Positions 53,854 through 62,067 of a DNA stretch of 64,000 nucleotides are shown here, piece after piece (positions within the stretch are counted from its first letter, which is position 1; each line of letters begins with the position of its first letter). Source of the stretch: Micromonospora sonchi. Its GTDB lineage: Bacteria; Actinomycetota; Actinomycetes; Mycobacteriales; Micromonosporaceae. Under the pieces are notes generated by a model that did no database searches, was not told the DNA's origin, and worked only from the letters and a program-made list of their open reading frames with translations. Where the stretch lies: contig NZ_BMNB01000005.1 in the NCBI RefSeq assembly GCF_014646235.1, positions 186,001-250,000 on the forward strand, written 5' to 3'. The position numbers were made by a program, and so were the translations under genes.

Positions 53854-53903
53854 TGTTAGGAGGGGACCCTTTCAATGCACCAGGCGTTAAAAGGGGGCCC
53901 CTG
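53854..53903 (-). repeat. 50-bp paired-palindrome element, copy 5, between proB and proA
   Basis: Minus-strand half-units 53885-53903 and 53854-53872 around linker GCCTGGTGCATT. It starts directly after the proB TAA (53905-53907 on the plus map; one base lies between) and ends 16 bp before the proA start. The second half-unit is the most altered of the set. Confidence 0.85.
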
Positions 53904-53904
53904 C

Positions 53905-55014
53905 TTACAGCAGTACCAGGTCGTCGCGGTGGACGACCTCTCGTTCGTACGCCGGGCCGAGCGCCGCGGCGAGGTCGGTGGTGGAGCGCCCGAGCAGACC
54001 GGGCAGCTCGACCGCGTCGTAGTTGACCAGCCCTCGGGCCACCGGTGCGCCGGAGGTGTCGACCAGGTCGACCGGGTCCCCGGCGGTGAACGCCCCGTCC
54101 ACGGCGGTGATCCCGGCCGGCAGCAGCGACTTGCGCCGGTCCACCACGGCGGCGACCGCACCGGGATCGAGGTGCAGCCGCCCCCGGGGCGAGGTGGCGT
54201 GGGCGAGCCAGAACAGCCGGGCGGCCGGGCGGCGGGGGCTGGGGTGGAAGAAGGTGCCGACCGGCTCGCCGGCCAGCGCCGCGACGGCCTGGGCGGCGGA
54301 GGTGAGCACCACCGGGATGCCGAACCCGGTGGCGATCCGGGCCGCCTCGACCTTGGTCACCATGCCACCGGTGCCGACCCCGGACCGGCCGGTGCCGCCG
54401 ACGTCGACGCCGGCCAGGTCGGCCTCGTCGCGTACCTCGGCGATGCGGCGGGAGCCGGGGCGGGCCGGGTCGCCCGTCCAGAGCGCGTCGACGTCGGAGA
54501 GGAGCACCAGCAGGTCGGCGTCGACCAGCGCGGCCACCAGCGCGGCCAGCCGGTCGTTGTCGCCGAACCGGATCTCCTCGGTGGCGACCGTGTCGTTCTC
54601 GTTGACGATCGGCACCGCCCGCAGGTCGAGCAGCTTGCGCAGGGTGCGGTACGCGTTGCGGTAGTGCGCCCGCCGGGTCACGTCGTCGACGGTGAGCAGC
54701 ACCTGGCCGACGGTACGGCCGTGCCGGGCGAAGGCCGCGGCGTACCGCCCGATCAGCAGCCCCTGGCCGACGCTGGCGGCGGCCTGCTGGGTGGCCAGGT
54801 CACGCGGTCGTCGAACCAGGCCGAGCGGGGCCAGGCCGGCGGCGATCGCCCCGGAGGAGACGAGCACCACCTCGCGCCCGTCGGCGGAGCGGGCGCCGAG
54901 GGCGTCGACGAGCACGTCGAGCCGCTCGTCGTCCAGCCCGCCGGTGGCGGTGGTCAACGAGGATGATCCGATCTTGACGACGACCCGCCGGGCCGTCGTG
55001 ACTGCGTCGCGCAC
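53905..55014 (-). CDS. proB: Glutamate 5-kinase
   Basis: 369 residues from GTG 55014. Amino-acid kinase domain (about 1-260) with RVVVKIGSSSLT, VLVSSGAIAAG, NENDTVA, FGDNDRLAALVA and GTGGMVTKVEAA. A PUA domain follows (about 275-369). It phosphorylates glutamate for proline synthesis; product inhibition by proline is known for the family. The gene ends at the 50-bp repeat. Only 61 bp separate its start from the divergent alkyltransferase-like gene, so both promoters must be there. Confidence 0.95.
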   Translation of the reverse strand: MRDAVTTARRVVVKIGSSSLTTATGGLDDERLDVLVDALGARSADGREVVLVSSGAIAAGLAPLGLVRRPRDLATQQAAASVGQGLLIGRYAAAFARHGRTVGQVLLTVDDVTRRAHYRNAYRTLRKLLDLRAVPIVNENDTVATEEIRFGDNDRLAALVAALVDADLLVLLSDVDALWTGDPARPGSRRIAEVRDEADLAGVDVGGTGRSGVGTGGMVTKVEAARIATGFGIPVVLTSAAQAVAALAGEPVGTFFHPSPRRPAARLFWLAHATSPRGRLHLDPGAVAAVVDRRKSLLPAGITAVDGAFTAGDPVDLVDTSGAPVARGLVNYDAVELPGLLGRSTTDLAAALGPAYEREVVHRDDLVLL

Positions 55015-55075
55015 CCGCCTATTCTGCGTCGTCACCGCGGCGACCCCCGCCTCCCCTCCCATACTCTGGCCAGCT

Positions 55076-55390
55076 GTGACACCTGACGAGTACGTCGAGG
55101 CGGTGCTGGAACTGGTTGAGCGGATCCCACCGGGGCAGGCGATGTCGTACGGCGCGGTGGCCGACGCGCTGGCCGAGCGCTCCGGCCGGGCCTCCGCCCG
55201 GCTGGTCGGGGCCATCATGTCCCGACATGGCAGCGGCGTGCCCTGGCATCGGGTGGTCAACGCCTCCGGCGGCATGCCCCCCGCGCTCGCGGCCGAGGCG
55301 CGGGCGCGATGGCTCGCCGAGGGTACGCCGTTGCGCCAGGACCGGGTGGACATGCGGGCGGCCGGTTGGTGGCCCGGTGAGGGGATGTGA
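55076..55390 (+). CDS. Alkyltransferase-like DNA repair protein (ATL)
   Basis: 104 residues from GTG 55076. It is the DNA-binding half of O6-alkylguanine-DNA alkyltransferase: PPGQAMSYGAVADALAERSG, RLVGAIMSRHGSGVPWHRVVN. The active Cys of MGMT (PCHRV) is Trp (PWHRV), which defines ATL proteins. They flag alkylated guanine for excision repair and cannot remove the alkyl group themselves. The transporter gene follows 32 bp later and may be co-transcribed. The start lies 61 bp from the divergent proB start. Confidence 0.9.
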   Translation: MTPDEYVEAVLELVERIPPGQAMSYGAVADALAERSGRASARLVGAIMSRHGSGVPWHRVVNASGGMPPALAAEARARWLAEGTPLRQDRVDMRAAGWWPGEGM

Positions 55391-55422
55391 CCGACGGCAT
55401 AACGTGAGTAGCATCCGGCTCC

Positions 55423-56868
55423 ATGGGCGCGCCGCCGGGTGGATCCGGCTCACCACCACCCGCCGCCGCGCCGGGGGTGCTGCCGCGCGGGGTGCACGTC
55501 GGATACTCCCTCGGCTCGCTGGCCACCGGTGCGTTCGGCACCGTGCCGGGGCTGTTGCTGCTGCCGTACCTCACCGACACCCTCGGCGTGGCCGCCGGGA
55601 TGGCGGCCCTGCTGGTGCTGCTGCCGAAGGCGTGGGACGTGCTGGTCAACCCGGTGGCCGGGCGGATCTCCGACCGCACCCGCTCCCGCTGGGGTGCCCG
55701 CCGGCCGTACCTGCTGATCGGTGGGCTGGCGCTGGCCGGGCTGTTCGGGTCGATCTTCGCCGCGCCGTTCGGCGCCGGACCCGCCGCCGCCGCGTACGTG
55801 GCGGTCGCCTTCCTGGCCACCGCCACCGCGTTCGCCTTCTTCCAGGTCCCGTACGTGGCGATGCCGGCCGAGCTGACCAGCGACTACGCCGAACGTACCC
55901 GGATGATGACCTGGCGGATCGCGGTGCTGGCGCTGGCCATCCTGGTCTCCGGGGCGGTGGCCCCGCTGGTGCGCGACGCGGCCGGCGGGGGCGTGCCGGG
56001 ACACCGCTGGATGGGGCTGTTCGTCGCGGCACTGATCGCGCTCGGCGCGGTCGGGGCCTTCCTCGGCACCCGGTCCGCCCCGCAGGGCACCACCGGGGAG
56101 AGCGAGCCCAGCCTGCGTGCCCAGCTCGCGGTGGCCGGCCGCAACCGGCCGTTCCGGGCGTTGCTGCTCTGCTTCGTGGTGCAGTCCGCCGGGGTGGCGA
56201 CGATCCTCGCCGGGGTCCAGTACTTCGCCGACCAGATCCTGGGCGACTCGACGACCGGGCCCACCCTGCTGTTCGTCTGTTTCGTCGGCCCGGCCCTGGT
56301 GGTGATGCCGCTGTGGTCCCGGGTCGGCGCCCGGCTGGGCAAGCTCGCCGGCCTGGTGGCCGCGTCGCTGATCCTGGCCGCCGGCGGGCTGGCCCTGGTC
56401 GCCGCGCCGGTGCTGCCCGCGCCCGTGATCTACCTGCTGGTCGCGTCGGTCGGCGTCGGGTACGCCGGGCAGCAGGTCTTCGCGCTGGCCATGCTGCCGG
56501 ACTGCATCGCGTACGACACGGCGCGCACCGGGCGTCGACAGGCCGGCGTCTTCACCGGGCTGTGGACGGCCGGCGAGACCTTCGGGCTGGCCCTCGGCCC
56601 GGGCATCTACGGGTTGGTGCTCGCCCTCACCGGATACGTCTCCTCCACCACCGGCACGGCCGCCGCCCAGTCCGACACCGCCCGCCTCGGCGTGCTGCTC
56701 GGCTTCACCGTGCTACCCGCCCTCCTCGTGGCCCTGGCCATCCTCCTTCTCCGCCCCTACGACCTCACCGAGGCCCGCCTCGCCACCCTCACCACCGCCG
56801 CCGATCATGGAGTTGTGGTCGGGACAAAAGCCGCTAATCAGCACGCAAAGGGGACCACAAGTCCATGA
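55423..56868 (+). CDS. MFS transporter (GPH sugar/cation symporter type)
   Basis: 481 residues, 12 predicted membrane spans. SDRTRSRWGARRPYLLIG is the GPH/MFS loop 2-3 motif; MPAELTSDYAERTRMMTWR is also typical of the GPH branch. It should import a sugar or glycoside with a cation, substrate unknown. The final 22 residues (ADHGVVVGTKAANQHAKGTT and two more) come from an inverted repeat at 56802-56871, so the natural C-terminus may have been replaced. The stop overlaps the decarboxylase start (ATGA). Confidence 0.88.
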   Translation: MGAPPGGSGSPPPAAAPGVLPRGVHVGYSLGSLATGAFGTVPGLLLLPYLTDTLGVAAGMAALLVLLPKAWDVLVNPVAGRISDRTRSRWGARRPYLLIGGLALAGLFGSIFAAPFGAGPAAAAYVAVAFLATATAFAFFQVPYVAMPAELTSDYAERTRMMTWRIAVLALAILVSGAVAPLVRDAAGGGVPGHRWMGLFVAALIALGAVGAFLGTRSAPQGTTGESEPSLRAQLAVAGRNRPFRALLLCFVVQSAGVATILAGVQYFADQILGDSTTGPTLLFVCFVGPALVVMPLWSRVGARLGKLAGLVAASLILAAGGLALVAAPVLPAPVIYLLVASVGVGYAGQQVFALAMLPDCIAYDTARTGRRQAGVFTGLWTAGETFGLALGPGIYGLVLALTGYVSSTTGTAAAQSDTARLGVLLGFTVLPALLVALAILLLRPYDLTEARLATLTTAADHGVVVGTKAANQHAKGTTSP

Positions 56869-56871
56869 TCG
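56802..56871. repeat. 19-bp inverted repeat spanning the MFS stop and the decarboxylase start
   Basis: Arms 56802-56820 and 56853-56871 pair at 18 of 19 positions around a 32-bp loop. The left arm and loop encode the end of the MFS protein, and the right arm holds both its stop and the next gene's ATG (56865). It shares its plan with the other stop-codon hairpins, though the arm sequence differs. Confidence 0.88.
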
Positions 56872-58340
56872 ACGAAGACCGGGCGGCGCTGCCCGCGCAC
56901 GGGGTGTCCGCCGAGCGGGTGTTGGGGGAGATCCGGGAGTTGCGGGGGTTGGATCGGCCCACGCATGGCGGGCGGCTGTTCGCGTATGTGTACGACCCGG
57001 GAGTGGCGGGGCTGGACGAGCTCGCGGCCGCCGCGTACGCCGAAAGTGCGCACGTCAACGGGCTCGATCCGACCGCCTTCCCCTCGCTGCTGGCGATGGA
57101 GAACGCGCTGGTCGGTGCGGCTGCGCGGGTGCTCGGCGGCGGGCCCGGCACGAGCGCGCCGGAGGCGGTCGGCAGCGTCACCAGTGGCGGCACCGAGTCG
57201 CTCATCCTGGCCGTCAAGGCGGCCCGGGACGCCCGGCCGGAGATCGACGCCCCCCGGGTCGTGGTGCCGGCCAGTGCCCACGCCGCGTTCGCCAAGGCGG
57301 CGCACTACCTGCGGGTGGAACTCGACGCGGTGCCCCTGGACCCGGTGACGCTGCGGCCGGCGGTCGCCGACGTGGCCGCCGCGATCCGGCCGGAGGCGGT
57401 CCTGGTGGCCTGCTCCGCGCCGTCGTACGCGCACGGCGTGGTCGACCCCGTCGAGCAGATCGCACAGGTGGCCGCCGCAGCCGGGGTGCGGTGCCACGTG
57501 GACGCCTGCTTCGGCGGCTGGACCCTGTCGTATCTGCGCCGCCTCGGCGTGCCGGTGCCCGCGTTCGACTTCGCCGTACCCGGGGTCACCTCGATCTCCG
57601 TCGACCTGCACAAGTACGCGTACGCCCCGAAGGGCGTCTCGGTGCTGCTGCACCGCGATGCCGGGCTGCGGGCGCCGCAGTACTTCGCGTACGCCGACTG
57701 GCCTGGCTACACCATGGTCAACCCGGTGATCTCCTCCACCCGCTCCGGCGGCCCGATCGCCGCCGCGTACGCCACCCTGCGACACCTCGGCGACGACGGC
57801 TACCTGGAGCTGACCCGCCGAACCTGGGCGGCGGTGCGGGCCCTGGCCGACGCGGTGCGCGGCGTCGACGGGCTGCGGCTGGTCGCCGAGCCGGAGTCGA
57901 CCGTCGTCTGCCTCACCTCGACCGATCCGGATCTGGACCTCTTCGTGCTGGTCGACGAGCTGACCGCACGCGGCTGGCACACCCAGCCCCAGCTCGCGTA
58001 CGCCGGGCTGCCGCGCAGCGTGCACCTGACGGTGACCGCCGCGGTAGCGCCCCGGGTGGCGGAGTTCGGGACGGCCCTCGCCGAGGCGGCGGCCGGGGCG
58101 CGGGCCACCGGTCCGGTGGTGCTGCCACCGGAACTGCTGGCGCTCGCCGGCAGCCTCACCCCGCAGGCGCTCACCCCGCAACTGGTCGCCGAGCTGGCCG
58201 ACGGGCTCGGCCTGGTCGGCCGGCCCGGGCCACCGGACCGGATGGCGGTGGTGAACACCCTGCTCGACGCCGCCCCGGTGCCGCTGCGGGAACGGCTGTT
58301 GGTGGAGTTCGTCGGGCTGCTGCAACGCCCGACCTGGTAG
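56865..58340 (+). CDS. PLP-dependent decarboxylase/lyase (group II, sphingosine-1-phosphate-lyase-like)
   Basis: 491 residues. VTSGGTESLILAVKAARDA binds the cofactor phosphate; HVDACFGGWTLSYLRR holds the cofactor Asp; SVDLHKYAYAPKGVSVLL holds the Schiff-base Lys. The overall pattern is that of the glutamate-decarboxylase/S1P-lyase group. Substrate unknown. ATG 56865 lies in the right arm of the inverted repeat, which could hide the ribosome site (AAAGGGGA in the loop, about 56846-56853). It overlaps the MFS gene by four bases and is followed by a strong hairpin. Confidence 0.88.
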   Translation: MIDEDRAALPAHGVSAERVLGEIRELRGLDRPTHGGRLFAYVYDPGVAGLDELAAAAYAESAHVNGLDPTAFPSLLAMENALVGAAARVLGGGPGTSAPEAVGSVTSGGTESLILAVKAARDARPEIDAPRVVVPASAHAAFAKAAHYLRVELDAVPLDPVTLRPAVADVAAAIRPEAVLVACSAPSYAHGVVDPVEQIAQVAAAAGVRCHVDACFGGWTLSYLRRLGVPVPAFDFAVPGVTSISVDLHKYAYAPKGVSVLLHRDAGLRAPQYFAYADWPGYTMVNPVISSTRSGGPIAAAYATLRHLGDDGYLELTRRTWAAVRALADAVRGVDGLRLVAEPESTVVCLTSTDPDLDLFVLVDELTARGWHTQPQLAYAGLPRSVHLTVTAAVAPRVAEFGTALAEAAAGARATGPVVLPPELLALAGSLTPQALTPQLVAELADGLGLVGRPGPPDRMAVVNTLLDAAPVPLRERLLVEFVGLLQRPTW

Positions 58341-58364
58341 CTCCGGCGCCGAGGTCGACGGCAG

Positions 58365-58402
58365 CCGGCGCGGCGGCCCGGCACCCCGGGCCGCCGCGCC
58401 GG
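58365..58402. terminator. 17-bp perfect hairpin between convergent genes
   Basis: Arms 58365-58381 and 58386-58402 around CACC, 24 bp after the decarboxylase stop and 4 bp before the stop of the opposite gene. Likely two-way terminator. Confidence 0.85.
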
Positions 58403-58406
58403 TCGA

Positions 58407-59615
58407 TCAGCGGCTGCCAGGCAGGTCGACGGAGTTGTCCCGCGGTTTCCGATCCTTCAGGTGCCGGTCCCGGCCGTCGAAGTGGACGACCAGCAGGCTC
58501 GGCATGGGCGCCATCTCGGCCGGGTCGGTCAGGAAGCGGAAGGTGTAGCTGCGCCGTGCGCCGGACGGTAGGCCGTCCAGCAGGCAGGTCTCGGTCCCGG
58601 ACATGGTGACTATCCGGCACCGGGACAGATCGCCCCCGGCCCGCTCGCCCAGCGTGAAGTAGTGGCCGAAGCCGAGCCGGGGCACGTCGACCGGACCCTT
58701 GTTGGTCACCGTGACGGTGAACGAAGCGAGCCGCTTGCCATCGCCGTCGGGTGGGTCCAGCACCAGCGGACTCGCGGTCAGGGTGAGATCGGTCAGCCGG
58801 GGATCGACGCCGAACGCCGTCGGTCCGCCCGTCTGCTTGAACCGGTCGCCGGTCCACGCGTACGTCCGCCGCTGCCGCTGTGGCCACCAGTCAGGGATGT
58901 CGCAGCAGGGCTGGATGTCGGCGACGTCCACCCGGATCTGCCCGTCGGAGGCCACCGCGACCTCCGTGATGTCGTCCATTCCCTCTCGGGTGCCGACCAC
59001 CCGGCCGAGGGTGACGATCCGACCGGTGTCGTCCCGCGAGAAAACGACCACCTGCTTGGCCAAAGCCTCCCCGTACCGGCAGGCGACCAGGGCGATCGTG
59101 TCGGTGCCGCCATCGCCGTTCACGTCGCCGTAGCGGAGTTCGCCGCCCAGCTCCGGCCGCTGCTCCGGCTGCGGTTCACGCAGCCGGACGTTGTCGGTGG
59201 TGCAGGTCGCCGGAGCGTACGACGGCCAGACCGGCAGGTCGACGCGCGCCGCGAGAAGCTGGGCCCGGCTGATCCGCCCGTCCGGCCCGGCCGAGGTCGG
59301 GCTGGCCGTGCTCGGCGTCGTCATCGGGGTGGTCGGTGCCGGTGCCGACGTCGGTGTCGGTGTCGCCGGGGGCGTCGGTTCGGCGGTCTGTCCCGGCACC
59401 GGCGACGGGTCGGAACGGTTCAGGGCCGCGTGCGCGCCCATCGGGACGACGACGGCGAGCACCACGGCCGCCGCGGTGGCCACCGCCGCCCGCTGGCGCC
59501 GTCGACGGACCGTGAGCCGTACGGCGTTTGTCCCGGCCGGTCGCACCGCCGGGGCGTACGCCGCCCGGAACGCGGCGAACTCGCCGCTGACGAGGATCTC
59601 CTCCGGTTCAGTCAT
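58407..59615 (-). CDS. Single-pass membrane protein paired with the second sigma factor
   Basis: 402 residues. The cytoplasmic start has FAAFRAAYAPAVRPAGTNAVRLTVRRRRQRAA-like residues, then one span (about 43-62), a Thr/Pro-rich linker and a 280-residue extracellular part. LGGELRYGDVNGDGGTDTIAL is an FG-GAP/EF-hand-like repeat that may bind calcium, and CRYGEALAKQVVVFSRD follows. It overlaps the sigma gene by eight bases, so it is probably that sigma factor's partner. No classical anti-sigma zinc motif. Its regulatory role is inference. Confidence 0.72.
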   Translation of the reverse strand: MTEPEEILVSGEFAAFRAAYAPAVRPAGTNAVRLTVRRRRQRAAVATAAAVVLAVVVPMGAHAALNRSDPSPVPGQTAEPTPPATPTPTSAPAPTTPMTTPSTASPTSAGPDGRISRAQLLAARVDLPVWPSYAPATCTTDNVRLREPQPEQRPELGGELRYGDVNGDGGTDTIALVACRYGEALAKQVVVFSRDDTGRIVTLGRVVGTREGMDDITEVAVASDGQIRVDVADIQPCCDIPDWWPQRQRRTYAWTGDRFKQTGGPTAFGVDPRLTDLTLTASPLVLDPPDGDGKRLASFTVTVTNKGPVDVPRLGFGHYFTLGERAGGDLSRCRIVTMSGTETCLLDGLPSGARRSYTFRFLTDPAEMAPMPSLLVVHFDGRDRHLKDRKPRDNSVDLPGSR

Positions 59616-60168
59616 GGCCGTTCACCTCCCTGGTGCTGGTCAGTTGCGCGGCCAGTGCCAACCGGCCCCGGTGCAGCCAGGACTTGACCGTGCCCTCCGG
59701 CACCTCTTCCTGCTGCGCGATCTGCGTGACGGAGAGATCCGCCAGGTAGTGCAGCACCACCGCCCTGCGCTGGGTGGGCGGCAGTTGGGCCAGGGCGGCG
59801 GTGAGCGCCACCCGGTCCGGTTCGGGCCCCGCCACGTGCTCCTGCCGCTGCCGGCGCAGCCAGGACTGGGCGGTCCGCACCCGTCGCCAACGGCTGGCGG
59901 CGAGGTTCCAGGCGACCCGGCGGACCCAGCCCACCGGGTCGTCGTACCGGGACAGCCGTGACCAGCGGGCATAGGCCCGGCAGAACGCCTCCTGGACCAG
60001 GTCCTGCGCCTGCGACAGGTCACCGCAGTACGCGGCGAGCTGAAGCGTCAGGGATCGGAAGTGGGTGTGGTAGAGCTTGTCGAAGTCGACCCCCTCGGCC
60101 GGCTCCGGAAACTCTGTCGGCTGGTCCGGAGGTGGCTCCCCGAGTCGTGGCTTTCCGGTCACCATCAT
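59608..60168 (-). CDS. SigE-family (ECF-like) sigma factor, second copy
   Basis: 186 residues from ATG 60168, chosen because GGGGAGGACGC precedes it. Region 2: FDKLYHTHFRSLTLQLAAYCG, LVQEAFCRAYARWSRLSRYDDP. Region 4: LPPTQRRAVVLHYLADLSVTQIAQQEEVPEGTVKSWLHRGRLAL-type, with helix GTVKSWLHRGR. The N-terminal 25 residues are Pro-rich. The membrane partner overlaps downstream. The same (G/C)CAACC-17-CGTC site precedes it as for the first SigE-family gene. Confidence 0.93.
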   Translation of the reverse strand: MMVTGKPRLGEPPPDQPTEFPEPAEGVDFDKLYHTHFRSLTLQLAAYCGDLSQAQDLVQEAFCRAYARWSRLSRYDDPVGWVRRVAWNLAASRWRRVRTAQSWLRRQRQEHVAGPEPDRVALTAALAQLPPTQRRAVVLHYLADLSVTQIAQQEEVPEGTVKSWLHRGRLALAAQLTSTREVNGHD

Positions 60169-60220
60169 GCGTCCTCCCCGTCTGCTCCCCGTCGCGCGGT
60201 CGACGCCCTTCACACGCCTC

Positions 60221-60247
60221 GACGCGGGCGAGGGTTGCGGAGGTTGG
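60221..60247 (-). promoter_or_regulatory. Likely SigE/ECF-type promoter of the second sigma factor
   Basis: On the minus strand: CCAACC (60242-60247), 17 bp, CGTC (60221-60224), 53 bp before the ATG at 60168. Matches the upstream site of the first sigma gene in sequence and spacing. Confidence 0.5.
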
Positions 60248-60302
60248 CAGCCGTGGTGCTGTGATTGACTGTCACATCGGGGACAGATGAGGGGGGCTCG
60301 AG

Positions 60303-60881
60303 GTGCAGTTGCCGGCAGTGCTCGGTGAGCCGATCCGGTTCGTGCTCAACTGGGGCCGGCGTTACTCGCTCTGGGTCTTCAACTTCGGGCTGGCCTGCTG
60401 CGCCATCGAGTTCATCGCGACCAGCATGTCCCGACACGACTTCATGCGGCTCGGCGTGATCCCGTTCGCGCACGGGCCACGGCAGGCCGACCTGATGGTG
60501 GTCTCCGGCACGGTCACCGACAAGATGGCCCCGGCGATCAAGCGGCTCTACGACCAGATGCCCGAGCCGAAGTACGTCATCTCGTTCGGCGCCTGCTCCA
60601 ACTGCGGCGGCCCGTACTGGGACTCGTACTCGGTGACCAAGGGCGTCGACCAGCTCATCCCGGTCGACGTCTACGTGCCGGGCTGTCCGCCCCGGCCAGA
60701 GGCGCTGCTGCACGGCATCCTCCGGTTGCAGGAGAAGATCGCCGCCGAGCAGTCCGGCGTCGGCGGCGTGTCCCGCCCGGACCTGCTCGCCCCGCCGACC
60801 GACGCCCCGCCCAGCGACGGCGCGTCACCCCGCTCGGCCGCCTCGCTCACCGCACCACCCGTGCGCCCACCGACCGCCTGA
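60303..60881 (+). CDS. nuoB: NADH-quinone oxidoreductase subunit B-like protein
   Basis: 192 residues from GTG 60303. All ligand positions for the N2 4Fe-4S cluster are present: LACCAIEF (two Cys), [10 protein letters not shown] and [12 protein letters not shown]. The fold and [21 protein letters not shown] are typical NuoB. A 40-residue Pro/Ser/Ala tail follows the usual end. It is the first of a small, incomplete set (B, C, H) at this end of the window, probably a second complex I-like system. Its stop is 6 bp from the convergent dehydrogenase stop. Confidence 0.92.
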   Translation: MQLPAVLGEPIRFVLNWGRRYSLWVFNFGLACCAIEFIATSMSRHDFMRLGVIPFAHGPRQADLMVVSGTVTDKMAPAIKRLYDQMPEPKYVISFGACSNCGGPYWDSYSVTKGVDQLIPVDVYVPGCPPRPEALLHGILRLQEKIAAEQSGVGGVSRPDLLAPPTDAPPSDGASPRSAASLTAPPVRPPTA

Positions 60882-60895
60882 GCCGGCTCAGGCGG
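60874..60895. terminator. 22-bp perfect palindrome holding two convergent stop codons
   Basis: CCGCCTGAGCC and its complement form a 22-bp palindrome (60874-60895). It contains the nuoB TGA and the dehydrogenase TGA, so it can fold on both transcripts. Confidence 0.65.
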
Positions 60896-61934
60896 TGAAG
60901 TCGAGGACCACCTTGATGTCCTCCGGGCCGGGGGAGTACGCCCTGGCGTAGTCCGACAGCGGCACCCGGCGGGTGATCAGCGAGCCGAGCCAGGCATGGT
61001 CGGCCCGAGCCAGCGCGTCGGCGGCGGCGTCCCAGTGTCGCCGGTTGGCATTGACCGAACCGAAGACGACGTTGTTCTCCAGCACCAGGGTCCGGTTGAG
61101 GGCGCCCGCGTCGAAGTCGATGGTCCGCCCGCCGGTGGAGACGCCGGTCAGGCAGACGATCCCGTTGAGAGCGACCTTGCACATCGCCTCCAGCACGACG
61201 ACCGGCGCGCCGGTGCACTCGACGATGATGTCCGGCTCGAAGTCGAGTTGGTCGACCGGCACCGAGTGGTACGTCGCGCCGAGCGCACCGGCCAGCGCGG
61301 GCTTCGGGCCGTCGGTCGCCAGGTCGAGCACGTGCACGGCGAGTCCCCGCTGACTGGCCAGCAGCGCGGCCAGCAGACCGATCGGCCCGGCGCCGGTGAT
61401 CAACGCGGTACGCGGTTGCCACTCCGCCCGCTGGCCGATCCGGTCGATGTGCTCCCATGCCTTGGCCACCACACTGGTCGGTTCCAGCAGCACACCGACC
61501 TCGTGCAGCGCCGGGTGGAGCCCGACGGCGAAGCGCGGCTGAACCCGCCACCGCTGGCGAGCGAAGCCGGGCAGCGCTTTGATGCCGTGCTCGGTGAACA
61601 TGCCGTTGCGGCACATGTCCCACTCGCCGACCGCGCAGTTCGGGCACGGCAGCGGATCGGGGTGTCGGACGATCCCGGCCACCAGGTCGCCGGGCTGCAA
61701 GGTGCCGGTCGGATCCTCCAGGACCCGACCCAGCGACTCGTGCCCGAGCACCAGGTGGTCGGTGCCGGGTGGCGCCTCGCCGTAGTGCCCCTCGATGATC
61801 TCGATGTCGGTGCCGCAGATCCCCACCGCGAGGGCCTCCACCAGGATGGCTCCCTCGTCGGAGGCCGGCTCCGGGTAGTCGTCGAGCAGCCGCAGCGAAC
61901 CCGATACCCCGGGAATGACAGTCACAGCGCGCAC
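60888..61934 (-). CDS. Zinc-type alcohol/glucose dehydrogenase
   Basis: 348 residues from GTG 61934. N-terminal catalytic zinc part with AVGICGTDIEIIEGHYGEAP, LVLGHESLGRVLE, and CPNCAVGEWDMC (three of the usual four structural-zinc Cys). The NAD(P) Rossmann part has ALITGAGPIGLLAALLASQ and LDLATDGPKPALA. The pattern resembles archaeal-type glucose dehydrogenases, e.g. the missing fourth Cys. The substrate is likely a sugar. It interrupts the nuoB-nuoC gap on the opposite strand, so it is not part of that complex. Confidence 0.9.
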   Translation of the reverse strand: MRAVTVIPGVSGSLRLLDDYPEPASDEGAILVEALAVGICGTDIEIIEGHYGEAPPGTDHLVLGHESLGRVLEDPTGTLQPGDLVAGIVRHPDPLPCPNCAVGEWDMCRNGMFTEHGIKALPGFARQRWRVQPRFAVGLHPALHEVGVLLEPTSVVAKAWEHIDRIGQRAEWQPRTALITGAGPIGLLAALLASQRGLAVHVLDLATDGPKPALAGALGATYHSVPVDQLDFEPDIIVECTGAPVVVLEAMCKVALNGIVCLTGVSTGGRTIDFDAGALNRTLVLENNVVFGSVNANRRHWDAAADALARADHAWLGSLITRRVPLSDYARAYSPGPEDIKVVLDFTA

Positions 61935-62067
61935 CGTTCCATCCTGACGACCAGCGCCGGCCACCACCGGCAAAGCGCACATCTCCACCCGCCCGCGTAC
62001 GTCCGACCGCCGCTCGGCGCGCCCCGGGCCGCCGCGTTCCGCCGTGGTCGGCCATAGGATCAGCGGC

